Below, piece by piece: positions 33,454-41,686 of a DNA stretch of 51,225 bases (the stretch's first letter is position 1; each line of letters opens with the position of its first letter). The notes beneath the pieces are model-generated. The model was not told where the DNA came from and did no database searches. It was given only the letters and a program-made list of their open reading frames with translations. A program made the translations under genes and the position numbers. The stretch is from assembly GCF_004143485.2 (NCBI RefSeq), contig NZ_ML974130.1:119682-170906 (forward strand), written 5' to 3'. The stretch is from Halorussus amylolyticus. Its GTDB lineage: Archaea > Halobacteriota > Halobacteria > Halobacteriales > Haladaptataceae.

Positions 33454-34190
33454 CAGATGTTCCCACTGCAACACGGACGCTCGCTATCCTCGCGGTAGAA
33501 GCCTCGCGGGTCGCCCAGCGCGAACCGCGGATGACGGTCGATGAACCGCTCGGATTGGCCTTCATCGTGACCGTCGTACTCGCGGTTCTGTTGGGTGTAG
33601 CGACCGCCGGACTCGCCCTCTACCGATACCGCGCTCGCTCCGACCCCGGCCTCCGGTCGTTCGTCGTCGGTCTGGTGTTGATAGCCGTCGCTCCGCTCCC
33701 GCTTCGAATCTTCGTCGAGGGTACGGTTCCGCCCGTCCTCCGGGACGTGTTCCTCCCGATTTTCGAAACGCTGGGACTGCTCGCGATTCTTTGGGGGATG
33801 TACGGCGACCCGCGACCGACCGACGGGCGGCTGATTCACCGTCCGACGACGCGCGATTTGGCGGTCGTCGGACTGTCGCTCGCGTTCGCGACCGCGACGG
33901 TCGGCGTCGGCGTTCTCCTCGGCTCCGGGGCGGCCATTCTGGCCGCCGGAGCCGTCGTGGCGCTGGCGACGTTCGTCGCCGGACAGGCCGCCAGGGCCGC
34001 CTACCGATACCGCTCGCTTGCGATGGGGTCGCTCTCGCTCGGCGTCCTCTGTCTGGTGGCGTTCCCTACGCCAGTCAGCGTACTCCTCCGTGCTGCTGGC
34101 CCTGTGCCCGACGTACTGGTGGTCGGTCTGATTAGCGGGGCGGTCCTCGTCGGCGAAGCCGCGATGTTCGTTACGCTCGTCTATCGCTGA
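33450..34190 (+). CDS. polytopic membrane protein (DUF7521-like)
   Basis: A 246-residue protein with about seven transmembrane helices after a short head. Its ATG overlaps the regulator stop (ATGA). In haloarchaea such proteins are frequently paired with a small winged-helix gene, which is the arrangement seen here; the pair may sense and signal a membrane state. A charged loop (GDPRPTDGRLIHRPTTRD) separates two helix groups. No enzyme motif is visible. The 157 nt after it hold no gene. Confidence 0.72.
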   Translation: MTDVPTATRTLAILAVEASRVAQREPRMTVDEPLGLAFIVTVVLAVLLGVATAGLALYRYRARSDPGLRSFVVGLVLIAVAPLPLRIFVEGTVPPVLRDVFLPIFETLGLLAILWGMYGDPRPTDGRLIHRPTTRDLAVVGLSLAFATATVGVGVLLGSGAAILAAGAVVALATFVAGQAARAAYRYRSLAMGSLSLGVLCLVAFPTPVSVLLRAAGPVPDVLVVGLISGAVLVGEAAMFVTLVYR

Positions 34191-34347
34191 CTTCTCCCGA
34201 CCTCAGCGCGGGGTTCGTCTTCTCGACGTTCACGCCGTAGCCGTCCGACGACGCAGGTGTACTCGTTCGGGCCAGTGGCCAAGCGAAGCGAGCGCGCGGT
34301 GCTCGACCGGTCGATGTCTCACTACGGCCTGTGCGGTCGCAGCGAGT

Positions 34348-34806
34348 TTACGAGCGAACGACGGTGGTCCCGCCAAATCGGTCGCCCAACCGCGCTTGCC
34401 GTTTCGATATGGCGATGGCCACGATGCCGACGACGTAAAACATCGGGAGCCAGTCGACGAGTCGGAGGACGTTCCGGACTACCGACGACCCGAGCGACAC
34501 CCGCGAGCCATCGGCGTTGGTCACTCGAATCCCGACGAGTCGCTTCCCGATAGTCTTCCCGTACTTCCATTCCAGAACCGTGTGGTAGCCAATCGCGAGT
34601 CCGAACCAGAGCGCGAACGAGAGCAGTGCGGGAGTGCCCTCCAAGTTGGCTTGGGCCCCGTCAGTGCCGGACTGGATGTCTCCGGTGACTGCGGCCACGA
34701 CGTAGACTGCGACGAACAGGAATACGAGCCAGACGACCGTATCGATGGCCATCGCCACGCCCCGGATGCCGATTCCACAGTTCTTCGGGTCGCTATCGCC
34801 AGACAT
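34348..34806 (-). CDS. RDD family membrane protein
   Basis: A 152-residue protein with three hydrophobic helices (about 18-40, 60-80 and 113-136) and the RDD-family loop HTVLEWKYGKTIGKRLVGIR. The usual first RDD motif is degenerate (CGIGIRGVAMAIDTVVW). The ATG at 34806 lies right behind a very AT-rich promoter in which ATACTATAGTAT (34821-34832) is a 12-bp palindrome overlapping the TATA box. Some RDD proteins are Na+/H+ or solute transporters, but function here is unknown. Confidence 0.8.
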   Translation of the reverse strand: MSGDSDPKNCGIGIRGVAMAIDTVVWLVFLFVAVYVVAAVTGDIQSGTDGAQANLEGTPALLSFALWFGLAIGYHTVLEWKYGKTIGKRLVGIRVTNADGSRVSLGSSVVRNVLRLVDWLPMFYVVGIVAIAISKRQARLGDRFGGTTVVRS

Positions 34807-34919
34807 TATATAGGTAAAAAATACTATAGTATAAAAACATGTTGCCTCGGTTTCTCCACGCAGTCGCGCTCGGCAGTCCCTAGTCGCCTCCGAAAAACGT
34901 ACACAGTTTATGGATTCAT

Positions 34920-34939
34920 CGTACACAAAAAGCTTATAC
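34920..34939 (+). promoter_or_regulatory. promoter of the ectoine hydrolase gene with GTACACAAA motif
   Basis: GTACACAAAA at 34921-34930 directly precedes the TATA-like CTTATAC (34933-34939), and a second GTACACA lies at 34899-34905. The TATA centre is 26-27 nt before the GTG at 34961. The same GTACACAAA-TATA arrangement with the same spacing occurs before the hydroxyacid dehydrogenase gene (40349-40333, minus strand). Confidence 0.55.
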
Positions 34940-34960
34940 AACGTCTCGGTGAACGAGTAC

Positions 34961-36154
34961 GTGGGTGACGTTGCCATTCCGCAAGCAGTCTTCGACGAGA
35001 CCGAGTACGAACGCCGAATAGAGCGAACCAAACAGCGAATGCGCGATGCGGACCTCGACGCGCTCGTGGTCTCGGACCCGGCCAACATGAACTACCTCAC
35101 CGGGTACGACGGGTGGTCGTTCTACGTCCACCAGGCCGTCCTCGTGACCCTCGACCGCGACGAACCGGTGTGGGTCGGCCGCGAGATGGACGCGAACGGC
35201 GCTCGCGCGACCACGAAACTCGGCGAGGAGAGCATCCGAGCGTACAGCGACGACCACGTCCACTCGCCGTACGACCTCCACCCGATGGACTTCTTCGCCG
35301 ACGAACTGGAGTCCCTTGGCGTCTCGGACGCGAAAATCGGCCTGGAGATGGACGCCTACTACTTCACCGCGAAGTCGTACACGCGCCTCCAGCAGAACCT
35401 CCCCGAAGCCACCTTCGAGGACCACACCCTGCTCGTCAACTGGGTCCGGGTGAAGAAGTCCGAACAGGAGTTGGAGTACATGCGCCAAGCCGCCCGCATC
35501 TCCGAGAACGCGATGCAGGCCGGACTCGACGCCATCGGCGAGGGCGTCCCCGAGTACGAGGCCGCCGAGGCCATCTACTCCGCGCTCATCGACGGCACCG
35601 ACGAGTACGGCGGCGACTACCCCTCCATCGTGCCGCTGATGCCGTCGGGCGACCACACCGGGACGCCCCACCTGACGTGGACCGACCGGCCCTTCGAGGA
35701 CGGCGACCCGGTCATCATCGAACTCTCGGGGTGTCGCCACCGGTACCACTCGCCGCTGGCCCGGACGACGTTCGTCGGCGACCCGCCCGCCGAGGTCCAA
35801 GAGACCGCCGACATCGTCATCGAGGGCATCGACGCCGCGCTTGACGCGGTCGAACCCGGCGTAACCGCCGAATCGGTCGAGAAGGCGTGGCGCGAGACCA
35901 TCGCGAAGTACGACGTGGAGAAGGAGGACCGAATCGGCTACTCGATGGGACTCGGCTACCCGCCGGACTGGGGCGAACACACCGCGAGTCTCCGACCCGG
36001 CGACGAGACGATTCTTGAGGAGAACATGACGTTCCACATGATTCCGGGCCTGTGGTTCGACGACTTCGGCGTCGAACTCAGCGAGACCTTCCGGGTCACC
36101 TCGACCGGCGTCGAAGTGCTGGCCGAGTTCCCGCGCGAACTGTTCACGGCGTAA
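34961..36154 (+). CDS. doeA: ectoine hydrolase-like M24 protein (DoeA/EutD)
   Basis: A 397-residue M24-family (creatinase/prolidase fold) enzyme. Segments that I associate with ectoine hydrolases, which open the ectoine ring to N-acetyl-diaminobutyrate, are present in order: SDPANMNYLTGYDGWSFYVH, SPYDLHPMDFFAD, GLEMDAYYFTAKSY, GGDYPSIVPLMPSGDHTGTP, PHLTWTDRPFEDGD, GYSMGLGYPPDWGEHTASLR and MTFHMIPGLWFDDFGVE. As in DoeA, the usual M24 metal ligands are mostly replaced. The GTG at 34961 fits the TATA spacing and gives a length close to the roughly 400 residues of bacterial DoeA; an ATG at 34910 lies upstream of the predicted mRNA end. Other M24 hydrolases (creatinase, aminopeptidase P) fit less well. 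Confidence 0.82.
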   Translation: MGDVAIPQAVFDETEYERRIERTKQRMRDADLDALVVSDPANMNYLTGYDGWSFYVHQAVLVTLDRDEPVWVGREMDANGARATTKLGEESIRAYSDDHVHSPYDLHPMDFFADELESLGVSDAKIGLEMDAYYFTAKSYTRLQQNLPEATFEDHTLLVNWVRVKKSEQELEYMRQAARISENAMQAGLDAIGEGVPEYEAAEAIYSALIDGTDEYGGDYPSIVPLMPSGDHTGTPHLTWTDRPFEDGDPVIIELSGCRHRYHSPLARTTFVGDPPAEVQETADIVIEGIDAALDAVEPGVTAESVEKAWRETIAKYDVEKEDRIGYSMGLGYPPDWGEHTASLRPGDETILEENMTFHMIPGLWFDDFGVELSETFRVTSTGVEVLAEFPRELFTA

Positions 36155-36188
36155 GAGCGTCCGGAACCACCGTCTGCCGGCCCCAAAA

Positions 36189-39100
36189 TTACCGACCCAC
36201 GGCCTCTGCGACCTTCTCGATGGGATGGGGTGGTTCTTCTCGCGTGCCTTCCCAATCGCCAAGTTGGGTGCGGCAGGACGCGCCGGGCGCGACCACGGTG
36301 TCGCCGTCGCTGTCCTCGACCTGCTCGAACAGAATCTCGCCGATGGCTCGGCTCATCGAGTAGTGTTCGGCCTCGTAGCCGAAACTTCCGGCCATGCCAC
36401 AGCACCCCGAGTCGAGGGCATCGACTTCGTAGCCCGCCGCGTCGAGGACGGCGGCGGCGTGGTGGTCCTTCTTGGTCGCCTTCTGGTGGCAGTGGCCGTG
36501 GTAGGTCAGCGTTTCCTCGGGCGCGGCCAAATCGAGCGACTCGGTCAGGTCGAACGCGTCGAGATATTCCATGATTCCGTACGTACTGGCCGCGACCCGG
36601 TTTGCGTCGGGCGTCTCGCCGAGCAGGTCGAGGTAGTCCGACTGGAACATGACCGCGTCGGAGGGTTCGACCAGCACCACGTCCCACCCGTCCTCGACTT
36701 TCGGCGCGAGCGCCGAGACGTTCGTCTCGGCGCGCTCACGCGACTTGTCGAGGAAGCCCTTCGAGTGGGCGGGGCGGCCGGTCGAGGTCACGCCCTCGGG
36801 GATGCGGACCCGGACGCCCGCGGCTTCGAGGACCCGGACCGCGGCTTTTCCGGCCTCGGGGTGGTTGTAGTTGGTGTACGCGTCCGGAAACAGCGCGACC
36901 GTTCGGGTCGCCTCGGACTCGGAGACGCGGGGGCCGCCCCGCTTCTCGAACCACTCGGTCAGACTCTCGCGGTGGAACGTCGGGAGGCTTCGCTCGCTGG
37001 CGATGCCGACCGTCTTTTCCATCACGAATCGCGCGCCCGGAAGCTTGCTCGCCCAGTTCGAGACGGGTGCGAGCGCCGACCCGATTGCGTTGAGACGGCC
37101 GACCTCGGCGAACAGGCGCTCCCGGACGCTCGCGCCGTTCTTCTCGTGGTTCGCGTGCTCGACCTCGGCCTTGAGCTTAGCCATATCGACCTCCGAGGGG
37201 CAGTCGCGGGCACAGCCCTTACAGCCGATGCAGAGGTCCATCACCTCGGCCATGAACTCGGTGTCGAACTGCTCGCCCGTCTCCGCGGGCTTCGCCCGCT
37301 CCGAGGAGGCGGCGTGCGCCGCCTCCCACTCCCCCGACATGGCCTGCCGGAGCAGATTCGCCCGGCCTCGCGTGGCGGTGCTCTCCTCGCCCGCCGCCCG
37401 GTAGGTCGGGCACATCACGCCACCGGTCGTTTCCTGCTCGCCGCGACAGCCGCCACAGCCGTGACAGAGTTCGACCATCCCCTGAAAGCCGTTCTCGTTG
37501 TCCCAGTCGAGCGCCGGGTCGAACCCCGCGTCGTGGGCGTACGAGTCGTCGTACCGGAGGTGTTCGGTCATGTCGTGGTCGCCACAGACGTTGCCGGGGT
37601 TGAGGAGCCAGTCGGGGTCGAACGCGGTCTTGAGGTCGCGGAACGCCTCCCAGAGGTCGTCGCCGTAGAGCTTGCGGTTCCACTGGGTTCGGGCGCGGCC
37701 GTCGCCGTGTTCGCCCGAGACGCTCCCGCCGAACTCGACCACCATGTCGGTCACCTCGTCGGCGATGGCGACCATGTCCTCGCGGTCGGCCGCGGTCTTC
37801 GTGTCCACGAGCGGCCTGACGTGGAGGACGCCCGGCCCGGCGTGGGCGTAGAACGCCGCGTCGAGGTCCCGGTCCTTCTCGGCGAGGAGCGACTGGAATC
37901 GCTCGACGAACTCCGGGAGGTGTTCGGGCGGCACCGCACAGTCCTCGATGAAACTGATGTGCTTCTCGTCGGAGGTCCGCGAGAGCAGGATGGGAAGCCC
38001 GGCCTTCCGGAGCTTCCAGAATTTGTCGCGCTCGCCCTCGTCGTGGGCCTCCAGCCCCGCGAACGCGAGCGTCTCGTCGGTGTCCGCGCGGTCGGCGGGC
38101 GGGGCGATTTCGGTGTCGGTCCCCGGAACCCTGTCGGCGAGGAGTCCGGCGGTCCGCTCTCGACCCTCGGCGTCGTCGTCGGCGTAGAACTCCACGAGGA
38201 GCGCCGCCTGCGCGCGCTCGGGGACGAGCGACGAGACTTCCTCGAAGTCGGCGGTGTCGCGCGCGAGTCCGAGCAGCACGTCGTCTATCAGTTCGACCGC
38301 CGCGGGGCCGTGTTCGAGGATGTGCTGAACGTCGGTCACCGCGTCGAGGACGCTCCCGTAGAACAACAGCGACACCGCCTTCGTCTCGGGGACGGGTTCG
38401 AGCGACAGTTCGGCCTCCGTGACGATTGCGAGGGTTCCTTCGCTCCCCGCGAGCAGGCGCGCCAGATTCACGGTACCCAACTCTGCCTCCTCCACGAGAA
38501 CGTCGAAGTTGTACCCCGAGACATTCCGCTTGAGGTCGGGGAATCGCTTCCGAACTTCGTCGGTCTCCTCGTCGAGAATCCGGACGACTTCGGCGTAGAT
38601 TCGGGCTTCGAGACCACCCTCGGGGTCGGCGCGCTCGCGGAGTTCTTCGACTTCCATCTCGCCGAAGGTGGTCACGGTGCCGTCTGCGAGGACGACCTCG
38701 CACTCCTCGACATAGGCGTCGGTCTTGCCGTACTTCAGGGAGTGCGCACCGGTCGAATTGTTCCCGATTGCACCGCCGACCGCGCTCCGATTTCCGGCGG
38801 CCGGGTCGGGTGCGAATTTGAGTCCGTGGGGTTCGAGTTCCGCGTTGAGTTCCGCGAGGACCGCCCCGGACTGCGCTCGCGCGCGAGCGCAGTCCGGGTC
38901 GATGCTCACCACGTCGTCCATGTGAGCCGTGAAATCGAGGACGACCGCTTCGTTGACGGCTTGGCCTGCGAGACTCGTGCCGCCGCCCCGGGGAAGCACC
39001 GGAATCTCACGCTCGGCGCAGTACGCCACGACCGCCGACACGTCGGCGGTCGTGGCCGGAAGCACGACCCCGATGGGCGTCATCTCGTAGGCGCTGGCGT

Positions 39101-39293
39101 CGGTCGCGTAGAGCTGTCGGGAGTAGCTGTCGAACCGGACTTCGCCGTCGATTCGCGCGCTGAGGTCGGCGACGAGGCCCGACCGGGCCTCGTCGCCGCC
39201 GACGTAGTCGTAGTCGGCTCTCGGGTCGCTCGCGGGGTCGCCCACGGAGCGACCATCCGGGCCGTCGTCCGTCGGCGTGTCCTGTGTCGCCAT
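36189..39293 (-). CDS. FAD-binding and Fe-S D-2-hydroxyacid/D-lactate dehydrogenase-type oxidoreductase
   Basis: A 1034-residue fusion. An N-terminal FAD-linked oxidase (about 60-570) has the FAD loop PRGGGTSLAGQAV (101-113) and GGSVSGEHGDGRART. Two cluster motifs follow: C610/C613/C616/C628 and C688/C691/C694/C698 (CIGCKGCARDCP). A C-terminal cysteine-rich CCG domain (about 750-1020) has GHCHQKA and DSGCCGMAGSFGYE. This domain order matches the YdiJ/GlcD-GlcF type of D-lactate or D-2-hydroxyglutarate dehydrogenases that pass electrons to the quinone pool. It starts 9 nt after the D-2-hydroxyacid dehydrogenase gene, so both may act on the same 2-hydroxyacid. The substrate is unproven. Confidence 0.88.
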   Translation of the reverse strand: MATQDTPTDDGPDGRSVGDPASDPRADYDYVGGDEARSGLVADLSARIDGEVRFDSYSRQLYATDASAYEMTPIGVVLPATTADVSAVVAYCAEREIPVLPRGGGTSLAGQAVNEAVVLDFTAHMDDVVSIDPDCARARAQSGAVLAELNAELEPHGLKFAPDPAAGNRSAVGGAIGNNSTGAHSLKYGKTDAYVEECEVVLADGTVTTFGEMEVEELRERADPEGGLEARIYAEVVRILDEETDEVRKRFPDLKRNVSGYNFDVLVEEAELGTVNLARLLAGSEGTLAIVTEAELSLEPVPETKAVSLLFYGSVLDAVTDVQHILEHGPAAVELIDDVLLGLARDTADFEEVSSLVPERAQAALLVEFYADDDAEGRERTAGLLADRVPGTDTEIAPPADRADTDETLAFAGLEAHDEGERDKFWKLRKAGLPILLSRTSDEKHISFIEDCAVPPEHLPEFVERFQSLLAEKDRDLDAAFYAHAGPGVLHVRPLVDTKTAADREDMVAIADEVTDMVVEFGGSVSGEHGDGRARTQWNRKLYGDDLWEAFRDLKTAFDPDWLLNPGNVCGDHDMTEHLRYDDSYAHDAGFDPALDWDNENGFQGMVELCHGCGGCRGEQETTGGVMCPTYRAAGEESTATRGRANLLRQAMSGEWEAAHAASSERAKPAETGEQFDTEFMAEVMDLCIGCKGCARDCPSEVDMAKLKAEVEHANHEKNGASVRERLFAEVGRLNAIGSALAPVSNWASKLPGARFVMEKTVGIASERSLPTFHRESLTEWFEKRGGPRVSESEATRTVALFPDAYTNYNHPEAGKAAVRVLEAAGVRVRIPEGVTSTGRPAHSKGFLDKSRERAETNVSALAPKVEDGWDVVLVEPSDAVMFQSDYLDLLGETPDANRVAASTYGIMEYLDAFDLTESLDLAAPEETLTYHGHCHQKATKKDHHAAAVLDAAGYEVDALDSGCCGMAGSFGYEAEHYSMSRAIGEILFEQVEDSDGDTVVAPGASCRTQLGDWEGTREEPPHPIEKVAEAVGR

Positions 39294-39302
39294 CGTCCCG
39301 AA

Positions 39303-40274
39303 TCAGTCCGTCCCCGGTGCGAGGATTTGATTCTCCAGTTCCTCGCCCGCGTCGAGGCGCGCGACGTTCTCGGCCACGATGTCGGCGAGTCGCTCCCAGT
39401 GGCGCGGGGTGTGGCCGCCGGTGTGAGGCGTGATGAGGCAGTTTTCGAGGTTCCAGAGCGGGTGGTCCTCGGGCAGGGGTTCGGGGTCGGTCACGTCGAG
39501 CGCCGCGCCCCGAATCTTGTTCGACCGGAGCGCCGACACCAGCGCGTCGGTGTCCACGATGGGACCGCGCGCGGTGTTGACGAGGACGGCGTCGGTCGGC
39601 AGGGTCGCCAGTTCCGCCTCGCCGACGAGACCGCGAGTCATGTCGTTGAGCGGGCACGCGACGACGACGTACTCGCTCCGGGCGAACGCGTCGTGGATGG
39701 CGTCCCCGTCGAATCCCACTACCTCGTCGGTCGGGCCGCCCTTCTCGGGGGTGTAGCGCACGCCGATAGTCTCTACTTCGAACCCCTGCAGGCGTTTTAC
39801 GACTTCCTGCCCGATGGAGCCGAGACCGACGACCGTCACCGTGCTGTCGGTGAGTTCGCCCGACTGGAAGTGCCGCCACTCACGGTTCTGCTTACGTCGC
39901 CACCCCTCGTGGAGTCGCCGGGCGAACGTGAGCATGTTGCCGATGGCCTGCTCGGCGATGCCGGGCGCGTGGATACCTCCGGCGTTCGTGACGCCGATTC
40001 CGCGCTCGGCGAAGGCGTCCATCGGAACGTGGTCGGTCCCGGCGAACGTGCAGGCGAACAGTTCGAGGCGCTCGGCCGCGGCGAGCGCCTCCTCCTCGAC
40101 GGTGATGCCGGTGACGACTCGCGCGGTTTCGAGGAGTTCGCGCTCCTGCTTCGGCGTGCGGGCCAGTTCGACGGTTCGGCCCGGAAGCCGGTCGCGCAGT
40201 TCGTCGGCGTACGATTCCATCGACAGGCCTTCCGTCCCCTCGCGGAGGACGACGACATCCGGATTCTCGGTCAT
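39303..40274 (-). CDS. D-2-hydroxyacid dehydrogenase (NAD-dependent)
   Basis: A 323-residue member of the D-isomer-specific 2-hydroxyacid dehydrogenase family. It has the NAD motif VTVVGLGSIGQEVVKRLQG, the catalytic Arg in VNTARGPIVDTDALVSAL, the Glu in LDVTDPEPLPEDHPL and the His in LITPHTGGHTPRHWE. I chose the ATG at 40274: the TATA-like element at 40333-40337 puts transcription start near 40311, downstream of the alternative ATG at 40319. It heads a two-gene unit with the FAD/Fe-S oxidoreductase. Relatives reduce hydroxypyruvate, glyoxylate or phosphoglycerate; substrate unknown. Confidence 0.88.
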   Translation of the reverse strand: MTENPDVVVLREGTEGLSMESYADELRDRLPGRTVELARTPKQERELLETARVVTGITVEEEALAAAERLELFACTFAGTDHVPMDAFAERGIGVTNAGGIHAPGIAEQAIGNMLTFARRLHEGWRRKQNREWRHFQSGELTDSTVTVVGLGSIGQEVVKRLQGFEVETIGVRYTPEKGGPTDEVVGFDGDAIHDAFARSEYVVVACPLNDMTRGLVGEAELATLPTDAVLVNTARGPIVDTDALVSALRSNKIRGAALDVTDPEPLPEDHPLWNLENCLITPHTGGHTPRHWERLADIVAENVARLDAGEELENQILAPGTD

Positions 40275-40332
40275 GCTTGTGAGTTCGCGTCTCGCGGACG
40301 CTGTGAATGTTCGACTCATGGCGAGTGGTGGA

Positions 40333-40349
40333 CTTAATCCTTTGTGTAC
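40333..40349 (-). promoter_or_regulatory. promoter of the hydroxyacid dehydrogenase gene with GTACACAAA motif
   Basis: On the minus strand this reads GTACACAAAGGATTAAG: the 9-mer GTACACAAA immediately before a TATA-like TTAAG. The distance between motif and TATA centre (about 14 nt) is the same as at the ectoine hydrolase promoter. The divergent M20 gene has its own TATA-like region near 40374. Confidence 0.5.
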
Positions 40350-40405
40350 CCGCTATCAACGGAAACCGTTTACAAATAAGTGGTTGGAGCGTGTCAGGCT
40401 CACCC

Positions 40406-41686
40406 ATGACGCCCACGATACGAGGCCGACTCACCGAGGTACGGCGCGACTTTCACCGGTATCCCGAACCCGCGTGGCGCGAGTTCTACACGACTCACGC
40501 GCTGGTCGAGCGACTCCGCGAAATCGGCGTGGACGAACTCGCCGTCGGAGCCGACGCCTACGACCCCGACGACCGGATGGCTGTCCCCGAAAACGACGAC
40601 ATCGAGGAATGGTTCGAGCGCGCACGCGAGCGCGGCGCGGACCCCGACCTCCTCGAAACGATGGCGGGCGGGAACACCGGGGCAATCGCGGTCCTCGACC
40701 GGGGCGAGGGTCCCGCGGTCGGTCTCCGGGTGGACATCGACGGCCTGTTCATCGAGGAGTCGGCCGACGACGACCACGTTCCCGCGGTCGAGGGCTTCCG
40801 GTCGGAAACCGACGGCACGATGCACGCCTGCGGCCACGACGCCCACATGACGTGGGGATTGGCGACCCTCGAAGCCATCAAAGACAGCGACTTCGAGGGG
40901 CGGCTGGTCGTCTTCTTCCAGCCAGCAGAGGAGGCCTCGGGCGGCGGTCATCCGATGGCAGAGAGCCGATTCGCCGAGGGGTTGGACTACTTCTTCGCGG
41001 TCCACGTCGGTCTCGACCACCCGACGGGCGAGGTGGTCGCTGGCATCGAGCGCCCGCTCGCGATGTGCCACGTGGACGCGACGATTCGGGGGACCTCCGC
41101 CCACGCCGGAAAAGCCCCGCAGGACGGCGACAACGCGATGCAGGCGCTCGGCACCGCCATCCAGAACGCCTACGGAATCCCGCGCCACGAGGACGGGATG
41201 ACCCGAGTCAACGTCGGCCGGGCGGAGTCGGGGACTTCGAGCAACGTCATCGCCGAGCGCGCCGACGTGGTCGCCGAGGCCCGGGGCGAGACCACCGAAC
41301 TCATGGAGTACGTGAAATCGCGGCTGACCAGAACGTTCGAGACCGCCGCCGAGATGCACGGCTGTGACGCCGAGGTCGAAATCGTGAGCGAGTCGCCCCG
41401 GGCCGACAGCGACCCCGAACTCGTGGACGTGATTGCGGGCGTGGCCGAGGGAGCGGCGGGCGTCGATTCGGTCGTCCCGACCGCCGACTTCGGCGCGAGC
41501 GAGGACGCTACCTTCCTGATGGAGCGCGTGCAGGACGAGGACGGTCTCGCGTCGTACCTCATCGTCGGTACCGACCACCCGACGAGCCACCACACTTCGA
41601 CCTTCGACGTGGACGAGCGGAGCCTCGAAACCGGTGTCACGGTGCTGACCGACTCGATACTCGCGGTCGCGGAGGACGGGCCGTGA
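40406..41686 (+). CDS. M20-family amidohydrolase
   Basis: A 426-residue zinc amidohydrolase of the IAA-amino-acid hydrolase/AbgB-like group. It has the metal residues in VGLRVDIDGLFIEES and MHACGHDAHMTWGLATLE, the catalytic Glu in FFQPAEEASGGGHPMAE, and the dimerisation-domain segment GTSAHAGKAPQDGDNAMQA. The ATG at 40406 follows a TATA-like TTACAAATAAG by about 30 nt. It overlaps the threonine ammonia-lyase start by 4 nt (GTGA). In the ectoine setting it is one of two candidates for N-acetyl-diaminobutyrate deacetylase; p-aminobenzoyl-glutamate or N-acyl amino acids are alternatives. Confidence 0.87.
   Translation: MTPTIRGRLTEVRRDFHRYPEPAWREFYTTHALVERLREIGVDELAVGADAYDPDDRMAVPENDDIEEWFERARERGADPDLLETMAGGNTGAIAVLDRGEGPAVGLRVDIDGLFIEESADDDHVPAVEGFRSETDGTMHACGHDAHMTWGLATLEAIKDSDFEGRLVVFFQPAEEASGGGHPMAESRFAEGLDYFFAVHVGLDHPTGEVVAGIERPLAMCHVDATIRGTSAHAGKAPQDGDNAMQALGTAIQNAYGIPRHEDGMTRVNVGRAESGTSSNVIAERADVVAEARGETTELMEYVKSRLTRTFETAAEMHGCDAEVEIVSESPRADSDPELVDVIAGVAEGAAGVDSVVPTADFGASEDATFLMERVQDEDGLASYLIVGTDHPTSHHTSTFDVDERSLETGVTVLTDSILAVAEDGP

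Noticed and set aside
36225-40337. A 1370-codon open frame on the plus strand
   Set aside because: It is antisense to two clear genes, the FAD/Fe-S oxidoreductase and the hydroxyacid dehydrogenase. Its translation is Arg/Val/Gly-rich without domains. Long antisense frames are expected in GC-rich haloarchaeal genes.
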